From a virus, in the IMG/VR virus record IMGVR_UViG_3300022752_000025, positions 1 to 64,000 of that record: a DNA stretch of 64,000 nucleotides, one strand, 5' to 3'. The position numbers and the translations under genes were made by a program. Numbering within the stretch: the stretch's first letter is position 1; every line of letters starts with the position of its first letter. The notes under the pieces were generated by a model. That model did not search any database and had not been told where the DNA came from. It saw only the letters and a list, made by a program, of their open reading frames with translations. Below, in pieces: positions 8,337-18,078 of this stretch.

Positions 8337-9443
8337 TTAATAAAATTTATTTATAATTGCTCCTACGCCAACATTAAAAGTCTTATTTGTTACAGGATAC
8401 ATAAATATTTTACTATTAGGTTGAATTACATACCCAGATTGATCTGCGATACTTCCTACCATTTGCCATTGAATAGGATCTGCGTCGCCATTAAATCCAT
8501 CATCATAATAATAAAAAGCTTTAAATGTTCCATTAGGTTCTTGAATATAAAAAGTATCAGCAGTTATAAATGCATTATTTCCACCAGTAAATTCATTTTT
8601 ATTGAAGATTGTATCTATCGTATTAATTGATCCGCCTTTATAAATATAAATATTTTCTGTATTTGTAATTACATTATTTATAGCATAAGGTTTTAGTTTA
8701 GTAACATTTTGTTTTCCTAAACTTAATTTTCCACTATAATATTTCTCTATAAATGCACCACCACCTACATGAATATCAAGATCTGGGTTATTGCATGTAA
8801 AAACTAAAATAGATCCATTTGGAATTACATAATTATCATAATTAAGTTCATCCATTGGAGAAATCCATTCTGAAGTAGTACTAAGAAAACTATCGCTTGG
8901 ACCACTTAAACTTCCTTCTTTATATATATCTATTTGATCCAATAAAGCAAAAATAGACGGATTAAAAATCTGGGCTAAAGTATTATTTGTTGCAGATCTA
9001 AATACATATACTGCATCATCGAATTGATTAATAGGTTTTAATTTAGTTAAAATTTGTTTTTTAATAGAAGTTTTTCCAGAAGAAAAATTCTCTACCATAG
9101 CATTTACATTTGCATTTTGGCCTAAATTAATTGCTGAATAATTTACAATATCACTTTTTAATCTAAAAACTGCATTTATTGGTACAACATAATCGTTAAC
9201 TATTTCTGAAGCGCTAGAATTATACCAATCTATGCCATCTGTAGAAAAAGTAATTGGATCATTTATATCACCATTTATATACATATTCAATGCATATTCC
9301 GTATTAAAAACACTATAATAAGTTGGATCAATAAAATTTATTAAACTTAGTCCTACTGGACCTTTAAATCTAATATATTTTTCTTCGTATGATTTAAGAA
9401 TAACTTGACTAAATAATTTTTTGTTTAAAATCAAACTACCCAT
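8337..9443 (-). CDS. Triple-repeat beta-sandwich protein in the lysis/fiber operon
   Basis: 368 residues, made of about three copies of a module with 'GK..LGKQNVTKLKP', an 'IYIYKGGS' strand, an aromatic block (FYYYDDGF..WQMVG) and an end like 'PNSKIFMYPVTNKTFNVGVG'. The aromatic/Gly pattern recalls the TIGR02597-type proteins of Verrucomicrobia, but I cannot confirm this. It has no signal peptide. It may be a fiber or receptor-binding component. Confidence 0.5.
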   Translation of the reverse strand: MGSLILNKKLFSQVILKSYEEKYIRFKGPVGLSLINFIDPTYYSVFNTEYALNMYINGDINDPITFSTDGIDWYNSSASEIVNDYVVPINAVFRLKSDIVNYSAINLGQNANVNAMVENFSSGKTSIKKQILTKLKPINQFDDAVYVFRSATNNTLAQIFNPSIFALLDQIDIYKEGSLSGPSDSFLSTTSEWISPMDELNYDNYVIPNGSILVFTCNNPDLDIHVGGGAFIEKYYSGKLSLGKQNVTKLKPYAINNVITNTENIYIYKGGSINTIDTIFNKNEFTGGNNAFITADTFYIQEPNGTFKAFYYYDDGFNGDADPIQWQMVGSIADQSGYVIQPNSKIFMYPVTNKTFNVGVGAIINKFY

Positions 9444-9444
9444 T

Positions 9445-9861
9445 TTAGTTATTTATTTTATCTATTGTTTTATCTAGTATATTATCTGCTGGAACTTTTT
9501 CTTTTAGCCAAGAGTTTAAAACTCCAAAATAAACGAGATGTTCATTATCAATTAAAAAAAGATCATTTCCATAACGATCTTTATATGGCTGTACTCCAGC
9601 ATTCTCAACAAGTTCAATAGCTTTTTCTTTTTTAAATTTTATTTTATACATTTCAATTAATTTATTATATCTATCTCTTGCTTGATAAGTAATTACTGCT
9701 CCATTATCTAAAAGAGCAATTAATCCTCCGTTATCTTTATTATAATTTGCTGGGGTTGAACTATCAAAAGATGCAACATCGTCTTGAATTTTATCTGGAG
9801 TTACAGTTGCACAGCTAACAAGAAGAAAATTAAGAACCAATACGTTTACGAATTTTTTCAA
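9445..9861 (-). CDS. Lipoprotein, possible outer-membrane spanin subunit
   Basis: 138 residues with a basic N-terminus, hydrophobic segment and lipobox 'FLLVSCA' (lipidated Cys near residue 18). It overlaps the C-terminus of the 66-residue gene upstream by 32 nt. Overlapping pairs of a membrane-associated and a lipoprotein gene next to holin and lysozyme are typical of Rz/Rz1 spanins. At 138 residues it is longer than most o-spanins. Confidence 0.55.
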   Translation of the reverse strand: MKKFVNVLVLNFLLVSCATVTPDKIQDDVASFDSSTPANYNKDNGGLIALLDNGAVITYQARDRYNKLIEMYKIKFKKEKAIELVENAGVQPYKDRYGNDLFLIDNEHLVYFGVLNSWLKEKVPADNILDKTIDKINN

Positions 9862-10030
9862 GATCTTTCTCCTTAATCTCTTGCTCTATTTCATTTTGAT
9901 ATTCTATTTCTTTGCGAGCTTGATCACGGTCTTTCATTTCTTTGGTGTTTTTTGCACCAAATACATTATTAATTGCTGAAAAAATACCAGAAATTGCACT
10001 TAAAAAAGCTTGTACAATTCCAGTTGGCAT
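9830..10030 (-). CDS. Small amphipathic protein in lysis cassette
   Basis: 66 residues. A hydrophobic N-terminus (IVQAFLSAISGIFSAINNVFG) is followed by a highly charged coiled-coil tail, like a short inner-membrane spanin or pinholin partner. It overlaps the lipoprotein gene in another frame and directly abuts the second lipoprotein upstream. Confidence 0.5.
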   Translation of the reverse strand: MPTGIVQAFLSAISGIFSAINNVFGAKNTKEMKDRDQARKEIEYQNEIEQEIKEKDLEKIRKRIGS

Positions 10031-10489
10031 TTAATTTACGTATTCTGCTGTAGCGTCTTTACATCCAGCCGCGATAGCATTAAGAACTTTTACAGCAAGA
10101 GCAGCGTCTCCATTAATTTTAGCGAATTGTGCGGCATAAATATCTTTAACTGCTACAATATATTTTGCCCAATGAGTTTTTTCTGCTGGAAGATAATCTG
10201 TAAGAGCTTTTTGTAATTGATCTGGAGTTGGAGTTTGACCAATAGTAAGAGCTTCTACTATAGTAGAGATATGGTTTATCATTTTAGCTTTTTCAACTCG
10301 ATCTTCTGGAGAGATCGCCTGTTCAAGAACTACTGTACAAGCAAGAATAACTGCTGGTTTAATATAAGGGAGAGCATTCTCTACCGCAGTTGTGCCGCCG
10401 ACTTGATTATCTCCTCCGGTATTTGTTGTAGAACAGCCAGTAATAAAAATACCCATAAGGGCAATTGCGATTAAATTTAATTTATTCAT
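10031..10489 (-). CDS. Lipoprotein in lysis cassette
   Basis: 152 residues with a clear lipobox 'MGIFITGCSTT'. The mature part is helical and Ala-rich. It overlaps the holin gene stop by 4 nt. It could be the outer-membrane half of a spanin pair or a superinfection-exclusion lipoprotein. No other motif is visible. Confidence 0.6.
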   Translation of the reverse strand: MNKLNLIAIALMGIFITGCSTTNTGGDNQVGGTTAVENALPYIKPAVILACTVVLEQAISPEDRVEKAKMINHISTIVEALTIGQTPTPDQLQKALTDYLPAEKTHWAKYIVAVKDIYAAQFAKINGDAALAVKVLNAIAAGCKDATAEYVN

Positions 10490-10785
10490 ATATTTTCTCC
10501 ATTATTAATTCCTTTACTTACTCTCTTTTTTGCTTCGATTGTTTGTGCGACTTTGCCTCCAGTTACTTTTGCGTCTTTAACAGTAAGAGCAAAAATAATT
10601 CCACCGACAACGGCAATAAGTTTTGAAATTCCAAGAACATAAGCTTCTACTCCATCCGGAAGAAATGCTACTAATGAATTATCACTATGAATTGCAACTG
10701 CTGTGGCTACTGCTACAACTGTTAATATTCCAGATGTACTAGATCTCCAATTTGGGCCAAAAATAGTATTTAACATATTTTTCAT
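10486..10785 (-). CDS. Holin candidate
   Basis: 99 residues with two predicted transmembrane segments, around 18-33 (GILTVVAVATAVAIH) and 50-67 (LGISKLIAVVGGIIFALTV), and a charged C-terminal tail. Size, topology and location at the head of the lysis cassette fit a class II holin, which would release the lysozyme. Confidence 0.7.
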   Translation of the reverse strand: MKNMLNTIFGPNWRSSTSGILTVVAVATAVAIHSDNSLVAFLPDGVEAYVLGISKLIAVVGGIIFALTVKDAKVTGGKVAQTIEAKKRVSKGINNGENI

Positions 10786-10790
10786 AATAT

Positions 10791-10797
10791 ATTACAC
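10791..10797 (-). promoter_or_regulatory. Late-type GTGTAAT motif (lysis cassette)
   Basis: GTGTAAT ends 5 nt upstream of the holin ATG at 10785. Confidence 0.5.
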
Positions 10798-10832
10798 TAT
10801 ATTATATATATAAATAATATTAATATCTAATT

Positions 10833-11603
10833 TTAATATTCTAAACAAACTAATGGTCCAAGAAGAGTAGAGCTACTCGTCCAAAACCCCGTGCGAATAC
10901 TTGAATACAAATTAATTCCTGTATCGTATAAATGAACTGTTGTAGAGCTTGCGGTTACGCCTCCAATTATATTAACTCCTGTATTTTCTCCATAAACCGA
11001 TCTTGAATGATTTGTATTTAATGCTCTAAATGAAGAACTTGATGATCCAGTATAATTCATAGAAGCTATAATATAAGAATTTCCTTTTTCTAACTTATAT
11101 GGTATATCTTTTCTATAAATACCCGTATTAAATTGATCAGTTCGTATATCTCCTGACCAAAATAATTTAGCATTTTCAATGCCATATTTTCCAGAATATA
11201 AACCAATTCTAATGGTATTATCAGATGTCCAGGTCACTAATTCAACGCAAGCTTTAGCATTTGATGTAGTTTTTTTCATTATAAATGGAAAATAATTTAT
11301 ATATCCACTCGCCGAAGCTGTCGAGAAAGTACTTTGAAATGTCTCCGGAAAATATCTTCTTATACCTGTGGCTGGTGGAAAATTATCGTTTAAATTTACG
11401 TCGGTTGTATCATCAAATGTAACTTTTGAACCAGATATATTTATAATTATATTATTTAAATTTATTCCTCCAATACTACTTACATTAAACCCTGTTCCAC
11501 CATTATACATTAAAGTATATGAATTAGATTGAATTACATTTTGAACAAGACCTGTTATTTCTGTTTGATTTAATTGTTTTAATCTTATTAAATTTTCAGC
11601 CAT
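10833..11603 (-). CDS. Fiber-like structural protein
   Basis: 256 residues. The N-terminal 'LIRLKQLNQTEITGLVQ' is the anchoring-type start seen in many environmental phage fiber proteins. The rest is Ser/Gly/Asn-rich beta sequence ending in a putative receptor-facing domain. It overlaps the portal gene stop by 8 nt, so it is translated from the same message. Confidence 0.55.
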   Translation of the reverse strand: MAENLIRLKQLNQTEITGLVQNVIQSNSYTLMYNGGTGFNVSSIGGINLNNIIINISGSKVTFDDTTDVNLNDNFPPATGIRRYFPETFQSTFSTASASGYINYFPFIMKKTTSNAKACVELVTWTSDNTIRIGLYSGKYGIENAKLFWSGDIRTDQFNTGIYRKDIPYKLEKGNSYIIASMNYTGSSSSSFRALNTNHSRSVYGENTGVNIIGGVTASSTTVHLYDTGINLYSSIRTGFWTSSSTLLGPLVCLEY

Positions 11604-13506
11604 TTTTATTATCCTCTTTTCGGCTATGATAAAGAATTCCAGCTATATAACTATCTAATCCGTGTTCGGCAGCTATATCTTGTACATTACCCAGTGTCTC
11701 AAAATTTTTATCTTTTGGATCATTTATATAATTTACTATTTGACTTTCCCAATCTTTTGGATTTTCATTAGCAACAATGATTTTTGTTATTTCAAAAGCT
11801 ATATCTTTCTGTTGTTTAGATAATTTTTTAAGATTATGCTTTTCTCGTAATGATGACTCTACTTTATCTTGTAACTTAGATGCTAGAATAAAATTATCTT
11901 TAATAAAATTAATATCAAATAGTGTCGCCTTTGATTGTTTTCCTTGGCCAATAGGTTTGACATTTTTAGTTGATTGCTGTATACCAGTAGAGCCGCTTGG
12001 TCTTCCTGCTTCTCCCATTTTTGCTCCACCAATTAATGGTTGATATAAACCTTGATCTTTTAATTCTTTAAATTTTTGCTGAGATAACACGGAATCTTCA
12101 TTAGATGGAAGTCTACCGCTTTCGATAGCTTGCAAACCTTCTTCTGGAGTTAGTACTCCTAATTCAACTAGCCTTGTATATACTCTAGAATATTGAATAT
12201 CATCTTTCAAATCTATATCTTCAAAATGAGGGGTAGGATAATTTTTAAAACCAAGTTCTTTGCTAATTCTTCTAATTTCTGGAAATAAGAAGTCATTTAT
12301 AAATGTTTCTCTTGCTTGCTTGAGTCTTTCTATAAAAACTTGCACTTTTATACTTTGATTTGCAAATTTTTCATTACCAATTAAAATATTATTAAGACCA
12401 ATTTGAATATCTCGATCAACTACTTCATATTTTTGTGGGCCAATTAAATTACCAATATCGGGAATAACAAATTGAGCTTTGGTTGTATAGTCTGCGATTA
12501 ATACTCTACCAACGCTTTGGTTTTCAAAAAGCTTTCGCATTGCTTCTAAATTTTTTTGATTAATTCCACCTTTATCTGGATCCGTTCCCATCGTTATTAA
12601 AAGTACTGCTTGCTGCATTGTTCTTGTGACGGCCATATCCATTTTTTTCATTTCTGCTTTCCAATTTATATCATCTAATACTGGATATCCCATTGGAACA
12701 GAGAATGGCTCATAGTCTTGTTTTTTGTAAAATACTGCTGCGAGTCTTTCTCTATCTAATGGCAGAGTAAGAACTCCGACTGTTTTTTGTTGTATTAATT
12801 TTTGCGTTTCTGCTGGAAGACTTTTTAAAACTTCATAGTCTTCATCAGTTTTTGGACTTTTTAATCTTTCCAATTCGTAATCACTAAGTAATTTATAATA
12901 TCTTCCAATAGAAAAATTAATTGTTCCGCCAATTTGAATATCAGCTGGATTTAATATAATATATTTTGATGGAAGATTTACTGACGCTTTTGAAAAAAGG
13001 CCAAATGTTTGAGTTATTTTATTTAAATCATCATCTCTTACTTTTGTATCAAACCTATAAACAAAAACATTTCCACTTCTATAGTATTCACGAAAAAATT
13101 TATCTTGAAAATCAAAAAGGTTTATTTTCTTAAAAAGAGCTGTAAAAAAATCTCTACTTTTTTGACTTCCATCTTTAAAGTAAATATTACTGCAGGAAAA
13201 TTCAGTCATTAAATCTATGGTATTTCTAAATATAGCAAAATTATAATAAGCTTTTTGACATAGAATAACTGCATCTCTGATATTCATATTTGAATTAGAT
13301 TTAATTCCAGAAGAATATCTAAATGGGATTATACCGTCTTCAATATTTTTATATCTATCAGTACGAGTTATAGTAGAGGCCGCATTTCTTCTTGCTCTAT
13401 CTTCAGAAGCTTTAATTTCTTGAGTATAAGATGCCTCAGAAACCATCAATGGTTGGGCTTCTTGATTTTTTTCAATTTTTGATTTATTTTGGTTCTTTTT
13501 AGGCAT
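11596..13506 (-). CDS. Portal protein
   Basis: 636 residues, the usual length and position (directly after TerL) for a portal. It has a 'TMQQAVLLITMGTDPDKGG' stem-region segment, a 'NQSIKVQVFIERLKQARETFINDFLFPEI' wing/stem helix and a flexible Lys/Gln-rich tail. The portal forms the dodecameric DNA entry pore. Identification rests on context and overall pattern. Confidence 0.75.
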   Translation of the reverse strand: MPKKNQNKSKIEKNQEAQPLMVSEASYTQEIKASEDRARRNAASTITRTDRYKNIEDGIIPFRYSSGIKSNSNMNIRDAVILCQKAYYNFAIFRNTIDLMTEFSCSNIYFKDGSQKSRDFFTALFKKINLFDFQDKFFREYYRSGNVFVYRFDTKVRDDDLNKITQTFGLFSKASVNLPSKYIILNPADIQIGGTINFSIGRYYKLLSDYELERLKSPKTDEDYEVLKSLPAETQKLIQQKTVGVLTLPLDRERLAAVFYKKQDYEPFSVPMGYPVLDDINWKAEMKKMDMAVTRTMQQAVLLITMGTDPDKGGINQKNLEAMRKLFENQSVGRVLIADYTTKAQFVIPDIGNLIGPQKYEVVDRDIQIGLNNILIGNEKFANQSIKVQVFIERLKQARETFINDFLFPEIRRISKELGFKNYPTPHFEDIDLKDDIQYSRVYTRLVELGVLTPEEGLQAIESGRLPSNEDSVLSQQKFKELKDQGLYQPLIGGAKMGEAGRPSGSTGIQQSTKNVKPIGQGKQSKATLFDINFIKDNFILASKLQDKVESSLREKHNLKKLSKQQKDIAFEITKIIVANENPKDWESQIVNYINDPKDKNFETLGNVQDIAAEHGLDSYIAGILYHSRKEDNKNG

Positions 13507-13517
13507 TTTACTTAAAT

Positions 13518-13524
13518 ATTACAC
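13518..13524 (-). promoter_or_regulatory. Late-type GTGTAAT motif (portal)
   Basis: GTGTAAT ends 11 nt upstream of the portal ATG at 13506, just inside the gap after TerL. Confidence 0.5.
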
Positions 13525-13525
13525 A

Positions 13526-15370
13526 TTATTTGATTAATATAGGAGAAAAAGTCTCCGATGTATTTATATTTTGCGTTGACATCATATCATTATAGCACTT
13601 TATAGCCCAATTTGCTAACATAAATGCAGAATAATTATCTTTTCTAGCTTTATTTGCTGAAACGCTTCTTTTTAAATGCTGTGGCAAGTCAAAGCTTTGT
13701 GTCCCTCTGCTTGTCGCGGAGTGCTCAATCAAAACGCATTGTTTTTTTGTTTGATATATAAAATCGTCTTGATTTTCAATAAAATCTAATAATGTCCAAT
13801 CTTTTTTATCTTCCGTTTTCATAAGGTCAAGCGGTATATTTAAAGAAATTGTTTCATTGAAAAAGTTTTCGTCAGAAGCAGTTCTACTCGCGAACCAAAC
13901 TTTTTTATAATCAATACAGGCTTGAAGATATTCGTTTGATTTACGTATAAAATTAGATGTAAAAACTTGATTAAAAGCAATTTTTTTATCTTCTAAATTA
14001 TATTGGTTTTTAACATTTCTCATCATTATTTCGTAATCTTGACCCTCTAATTCGCTATTCATATCCAAGGTTTTAATATTAATTTTATCTTTTTTAAATA
14101 GCTCAGACTCATTACATGCAGCTAAAAATGTATCGGCTCCAGCATTATCAAGAATCATGAATACAATATTAAAATTAGTTAATATATAATATAAGTAATT
14201 AACATGATTTTTGAGATTTCCTAATCCAGCGTATGTATGAACAAGTATACCTTGTTTTTTTTCTTCATCTAATTCCATTACTGCCATAGCAAAATAATCC
14301 GCGTTTGGACTATCACTCATATTAGGATCAATTCCAATGATATATTTTTTATCTTTATTGCCTTTCATTAATGTGTGTGGGTTTTCTCCAGATTTTAATG
14401 TACAATCTTCCATTTTTTTAGCGTTAAAATAACTATCGCTTCCATCTGTGAATTGAGCGCAATATTCTCTAAGAAATCCACTATGACTTGATCCTCCTGC
14501 TTGAGCTTCCTCAATGATTGTTTTGTCTATCATTTCTTCTGGCAATGCTTCGTAGCTCATTTGACTTACGAAATAAGTGGCTTCTCCCCTTTCTTTACTA
14601 TAAATTTTATCTGACCATTCTATATAAGTTTTATATAAATTTTCAAATGTATAACTCGCTGAAGAAAGTGCTATCATTTTACTACTATTTTCAAATACTG
14701 CCCTATCTTCTTCTTTCATGACCCCTTCGGATATTAATTTATCTTCAAATTCTCTAATTTCCATTCTCTCTTTCATGTTTTGTGGAGCTACCAAAAATGG
14801 CATCAATACATTTTTTATAATCTCTTCTGGCAAAAGCAAAAACTCATCCAATACAAGCACATTAGCTCTGAATCCTCGAATTTTTTCTCCATTAAGAGGA
14901 ATCGCTACAATGCTTCCTCCATTTATTTGCCATTCAAATTGATCATTTCTTTTAGTTTTTGCTCCAAAGCATTGCGCTAATAATTCTGCGCCTTTACTAT
15001 TTACAATTTTCTCTAAATTATTAAAAATAAATCTTGCAGTTCTAAAAGTAGGCCCTGCGATTAAAATTTTTGTATTTGGCTCAAATACGCATTGAAGAAA
15101 ACAAAAAACTGCTGCCATAAATGATTTGCCACAGCCTCTACCAAAAACACACATATTAAAATTTCTATTAAGTAAAGCTTTTAAATGTATTTCTTGATAT
15201 GGAGCAAGCTTTACGCCACTTATTAATTCTGTTGAAAATCCAATATTTGCTCTTAAAAATTTTGCCAAAGAGATTTTAGCTTCTTTATCATTAAGAAATC
15301 CCTTAAGCTGTGATAATTCAGCATTTATATCTTTAACTTCTTTTATATATTTTTCTGGGCAATAAATCAT
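13526..15370 (-). CDS. terL: Terminase large subunit
   Basis: 614 residues. The Walker A variant is 'VFGRGCGKSFMAAV' (about residues 75-88) and Walker B with catalytic carboxylate is 'VLVLDEFLLLPEE'. The C-terminal RNase H-like nuclease starts with 'IIGIDPNMSDSPNADYFAMAV' and continues with 'FMILDNAGAD'. It is the ATP-driven motor that packages and cuts DNA at the portal. It overlaps the upstream nuclease gene by 4 nt. Confidence 0.93.
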   Translation of the reverse strand: MIYCPEKYIKEVKDINAELSQLKGFLNDKEAKISLAKFLRANIGFSTELISGVKLAPYQEIHLKALLNRNFNMCVFGRGCGKSFMAAVFCFLQCVFEPNTKILIAGPTFRTARFIFNNLEKIVNSKGAELLAQCFGAKTKRNDQFEWQINGGSIVAIPLNGEKIRGFRANVLVLDEFLLLPEEIIKNVLMPFLVAPQNMKERMEIREFEDKLISEGVMKEEDRAVFENSSKMIALSSASYTFENLYKTYIEWSDKIYSKERGEATYFVSQMSYEALPEEMIDKTIIEEAQAGGSSHSGFLREYCAQFTDGSDSYFNAKKMEDCTLKSGENPHTLMKGNKDKKYIIGIDPNMSDSPNADYFAMAVMELDEEKKQGILVHTYAGLGNLKNHVNYLYYILTNFNIVFMILDNAGADTFLAACNESELFKKDKINIKTLDMNSELEGQDYEIMMRNVKNQYNLEDKKIAFNQVFTSNFIRKSNEYLQACIDYKKVWFASRTASDENFFNETISLNIPLDLMKTEDKKDWTLLDFIENQDDFIYQTKKQCVLIEHSATSRGTQSFDLPQHLKRSVSANKARKDNYSAFMLANWAIKCYNDMMSTQNINTSETFSPILIK

Positions 15371-16302
15371 AAAATTTTCATATCATATATTAATTGAAGA
15401 TCTACTTTTTTATAAAAACATTTACTTGCAAAAATAGATTCAATTACTCTTGTCATTTCATTTCTGCCATCTACAAATAAAAATTGAAGATTATTATAGT
15501 TTTGCAAAAGATCTCTGACATTATGAAATATATATTCTGGTGTAGCTTTTATTTTTTTACTTATATGCGGAAGATACTGAAAACTTAAAGCATTAGATAA
15601 TTTTTCTTCTACCATTACTATAATATAAGAATTATTATCTTTTGCTTTTTTTATTTCATCATTAAAACGATCAAAATTTTTTACGCTTAAAGTGCTTATA
15701 AAGTCACTTAAACTTTTTCTTTCTATAAAACAACTACAATTATCATTTGAACAAGAATAATCTCCAAAGGGTAATGTTTTTATTTCAAATGGGATATTAA
15801 ACTTAAGCCAACTTTGCTCGCGAGTATCTACGTATATAATATCTTTTTGAGTTAATTTATTTTTGAAATTGTTTCCAGTTAAATTTGGATGAATAAATCT
15901 ATTCTCTAATCCGATTTCAGAACAAACTTCATAATAATCTTTAAATATTTTATTATAAAAAATAATTGAAGGAGACATTATTGTTCTTAATTCTACTTGA
16001 GTTGGAGAGTATTGTAAATTTTTAAGTTGTTTTCTTTTAATTAATAATTGCTTGCAATATTCTTGAGCTTTTTCTATTGGCTGCTCTTTAAGCCATTTTT
16101 TCATATTATTTTTATCATTAAAATCGCTATTTAAATACTGTTCTTTTGTTTTAAAATTAATTAATTCATTTGTAAATAAATCTCTGCGCTCATAATATGT
16201 CTGATAATATTTTACTTTATTTAATCCATATCCTTTTAAAGCGAGATGTAGGCTTTTCTCGTCTTTAAATTCCTTGCCGTCTATTTTGCATACTATGCTC
16301 AT
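15367..16302 (-). CDS. ERCC4/XPF-type nuclease domain protein
   Basis: 311 residues. The ERCC4 active-site pattern is visible: 'IIYVDTREQSW', then 'LPFGDYS', then 'FIERKSLSDFISTLS' (the V/IERKx3D motif), followed by 'YIIVMVEE'. Enzymes of this fold cut branched or flap DNA. Coupled to TerL by overlap, it may trim replication or packaging intermediates. Residues 1-150 are unassigned; several aromatic pairs suggest a DNA-binding part. Confidence 0.75.
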   Translation of the reverse strand: MSIVCKIDGKEFKDEKSLHLALKGYGLNKVKYYQTYYERRDLFTNELINFKTKEQYLNSDFNDKNNMKKWLKEQPIEKAQEYCKQLLIKRKQLKNLQYSPTQVELRTIMSPSIIFYNKIFKDYYEVCSEIGLENRFIHPNLTGNNFKNKLTQKDIIYVDTREQSWLKFNIPFEIKTLPFGDYSCSNDNCSCFIERKSLSDFISTLSVKNFDRFNDEIKKAKDNNSYIIVMVEEKLSNALSFQYLPHISKKIKATPEYIFHNVRDLLQNYNNLQFLFVDGRNEMTRVIESIFASKCFYKKVDLQLIYDMKIL

Positions 16303-17393
16303 CCATTTAATATCTCATCTTTTGAGATTCCTAAAATTTTAGATTTTATTTCCTCCATGCTAGATAATCGATCTATTTCTTTTTCAATTACCTTTTTTCT
16401 CATTTCTGCCATTTTTAAGAGCTTTGCTCTGCTTTCTTCTTCTTTCCACATTTGGACTAAATTGATAATAGACGCTGTTTCTTTAACTTGTTTGCTTAAT
16501 CTTTCGCTCCTTTTTACCTTTAAATCATTTAAAAGTTTTTGCTGGCGATTTACGCAATCATTGTATTCTTTTCTTGCTGTATTACTAGCTTCGACTAAAG
16601 TCATTGGAATTTTTCCATCTTCTTGTATTGCTAAATCTATTTGATTTTGCAAAATATTAATTGTTTGTTGAATATTTGAAGATATTACAACCTCTGTAGA
16701 AAGAACAATATATTGGTCAACCTCTTCTTGAGTTAAGTCGCCTTTGTCATATGTATATCTTACAAAACTACTTTCAAAAAGTTCCCTATCTCTTTCATCT
16801 TCATATAAATTAATTTGATGACAAAATCTAAAAGTGTTCATGTACCCTATCAATGAATTAATTTCTTGTTTATTTTTATGGGTCAATTTATTTTTATCAA
16901 TTCCATCTAAAATATATTTATTTATTTTTGCTATCATTCTTTCTTCGCTTCTTGGTGGGCGATATTCTTCTGTTGAAGCATTTTCGTTTTCATTATTATT
17001 AAATTTAACATTACTTGGTATATTTTTCATATACTCTAGGACGCTTCTTGTTTCTTGTGAGAGATTTGTTAATTTATCATTTTTAAAAAGTATTCTCGCT
17101 ATTTCTAATCCTGTCATTGTATGGCAATTATTACTAATATACTCCTTTTGATCTAAAGATAATTCTAATAAACCCTTGGCTTGATATTCGTGGCTTTTTT
17201 TAGGCTTTATTTGTCTAGATGCAAGAAAATTTTTGACAGCTTTTCCTTCTTTACTTCTTCCATCCAGATCATCTCTATCAAAAGCTAATTTAACCAATTC
17301 AACTAAAGACGGAGGATTATCTGGACGACTATTCCATTCATTTAATAGTTTTAATTGTTGTTCTTCTGAAAGATCTGGTAAATTATCATTCAT
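16299..17393 (-). CDS. DNA-binding/terminase small subunit candidate
   Basis: 364 residues from the ATG at 17393 (an upstream TTG adds five residues and lacks support). The N-terminal half contains two helix-rich segments with HTH-like spacing ('LDQKEYISNNCHTMTGLEIARILF'). The C-terminal half is a long coiled coil. Its location just before the nuclease and TerL makes it the best candidate for a terminase small subunit, though it is large for one. Confidence 0.45.
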   Translation of the reverse strand: MNDNLPDLSEEQQLKLLNEWNSRPDNPPSLVELVKLAFDRDDLDGRSKEGKAVKNFLASRQIKPKKSHEYQAKGLLELSLDQKEYISNNCHTMTGLEIARILFKNDKLTNLSQETRSVLEYMKNIPSNVKFNNNENENASTEEYRPPRSEERMIAKINKYILDGIDKNKLTHKNKQEINSLIGYMNTFRFCHQINLYEDERDRELFESSFVRYTYDKGDLTQEEVDQYIVLSTEVVISSNIQQTINILQNQIDLAIQEDGKIPMTLVEASNTARKEYNDCVNRQQKLLNDLKVKRSERLSKQVKETASIINLVQMWKEEESRAKLLKMAEMRKKVIEKEIDRLSSMEEIKSKILGISKDEILNG

Positions 17394-17394
17394 A

Positions 17395-18078
17395 TTAATA
17401 TATATCAATTTCTCCGTTATATAAATATTTTTTAACTTTAATTATTATAGACTTTTTTAAATTTTTTATTTGTTTATATCCCGCTGTCCTATTTTTTTCT
17501 GTAGTTTTATATCCCATTAATTTTGCAGTTTGCTCCTCATCTTTGCCTTCTATATATAGATATTTATAAACTTTCCATTCGATTGGCCTAAGAGTTTTTT
17601 CCATTTTTAAATGGATGCTTTTTGCTGCGTCTTCTATTCTCATTGAATCAGAAGGCATATCATTTACTTCTTGAGAGTGATTTTCAATACTAACCGTTAA
17701 TTTCGTATCATGGGCATTTTTTTTACTTCTTTCCCAATTTGCATATAGTGGACAAGCATTGCATTGTTTTCCATAAATTGAACAATCTTCTTCATTTTCT
17801 GCTGCGGCACATTTTAAACATGGGCGACTAAAGTTGCTATAATTATTTCTAATAAGATTTTTTATTTGATTGCTTATGATCCTATTTACCCAAGGTGCCA
17901 AAGGCTTTTTTTGATTATAAAGATGCCATTTTTTAAAAATATGTATCCTCAAAATTTGAGAAACATCATTGAAATCCATCCAAGATATAGCTGTTAAATT
18001 CCATTTGGCTCTTCTTTTAGAAATTTCTGTATTTATCTGAGAGATGTTATCTTCAAAAGAAGATTTTTTATGACGCAT
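17395..18078 (-). CDS. Phage RNA polymerase sigma factor with zinc-like insertion
   Basis: 227 residues. A region-2-like segment ('DFNDVSQILRIHIFKKW' then 'APWVNRIISNQIKNLIR') is followed by a Cys cluster (CLKC, C, C, CPLC-like spacing) and a region-4-like C-terminus ('RPIEWKVYKYLYIEGKDEEQTAKLMGY'). Such factors redirect host RNA polymerase to late genes. It is the natural candidate for reading the GTGTAAT motifs. It overlaps the zinc-ribbon gene by 11 nt. Confidence 0.7.
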   Translation of the reverse strand: MRHKKSSFEDNISQINTEISKRRAKWNLTAISWMDFNDVSQILRIHIFKKWHLYNQKKPLAPWVNRIISNQIKNLIRNNYSNFSRPCLKCAAAENEEDCSIYGKQCNACPLYANWERSKKNAHDTKLTVSIENHSQEVNDMPSDSMRIEDAAKSIHLKMEKTLRPIEWKVYKYLYIEGKDEEQTAKLMGYKTTEKNRTAGYKQIKNLKKSIIIKVKKYLYNGEIDIY

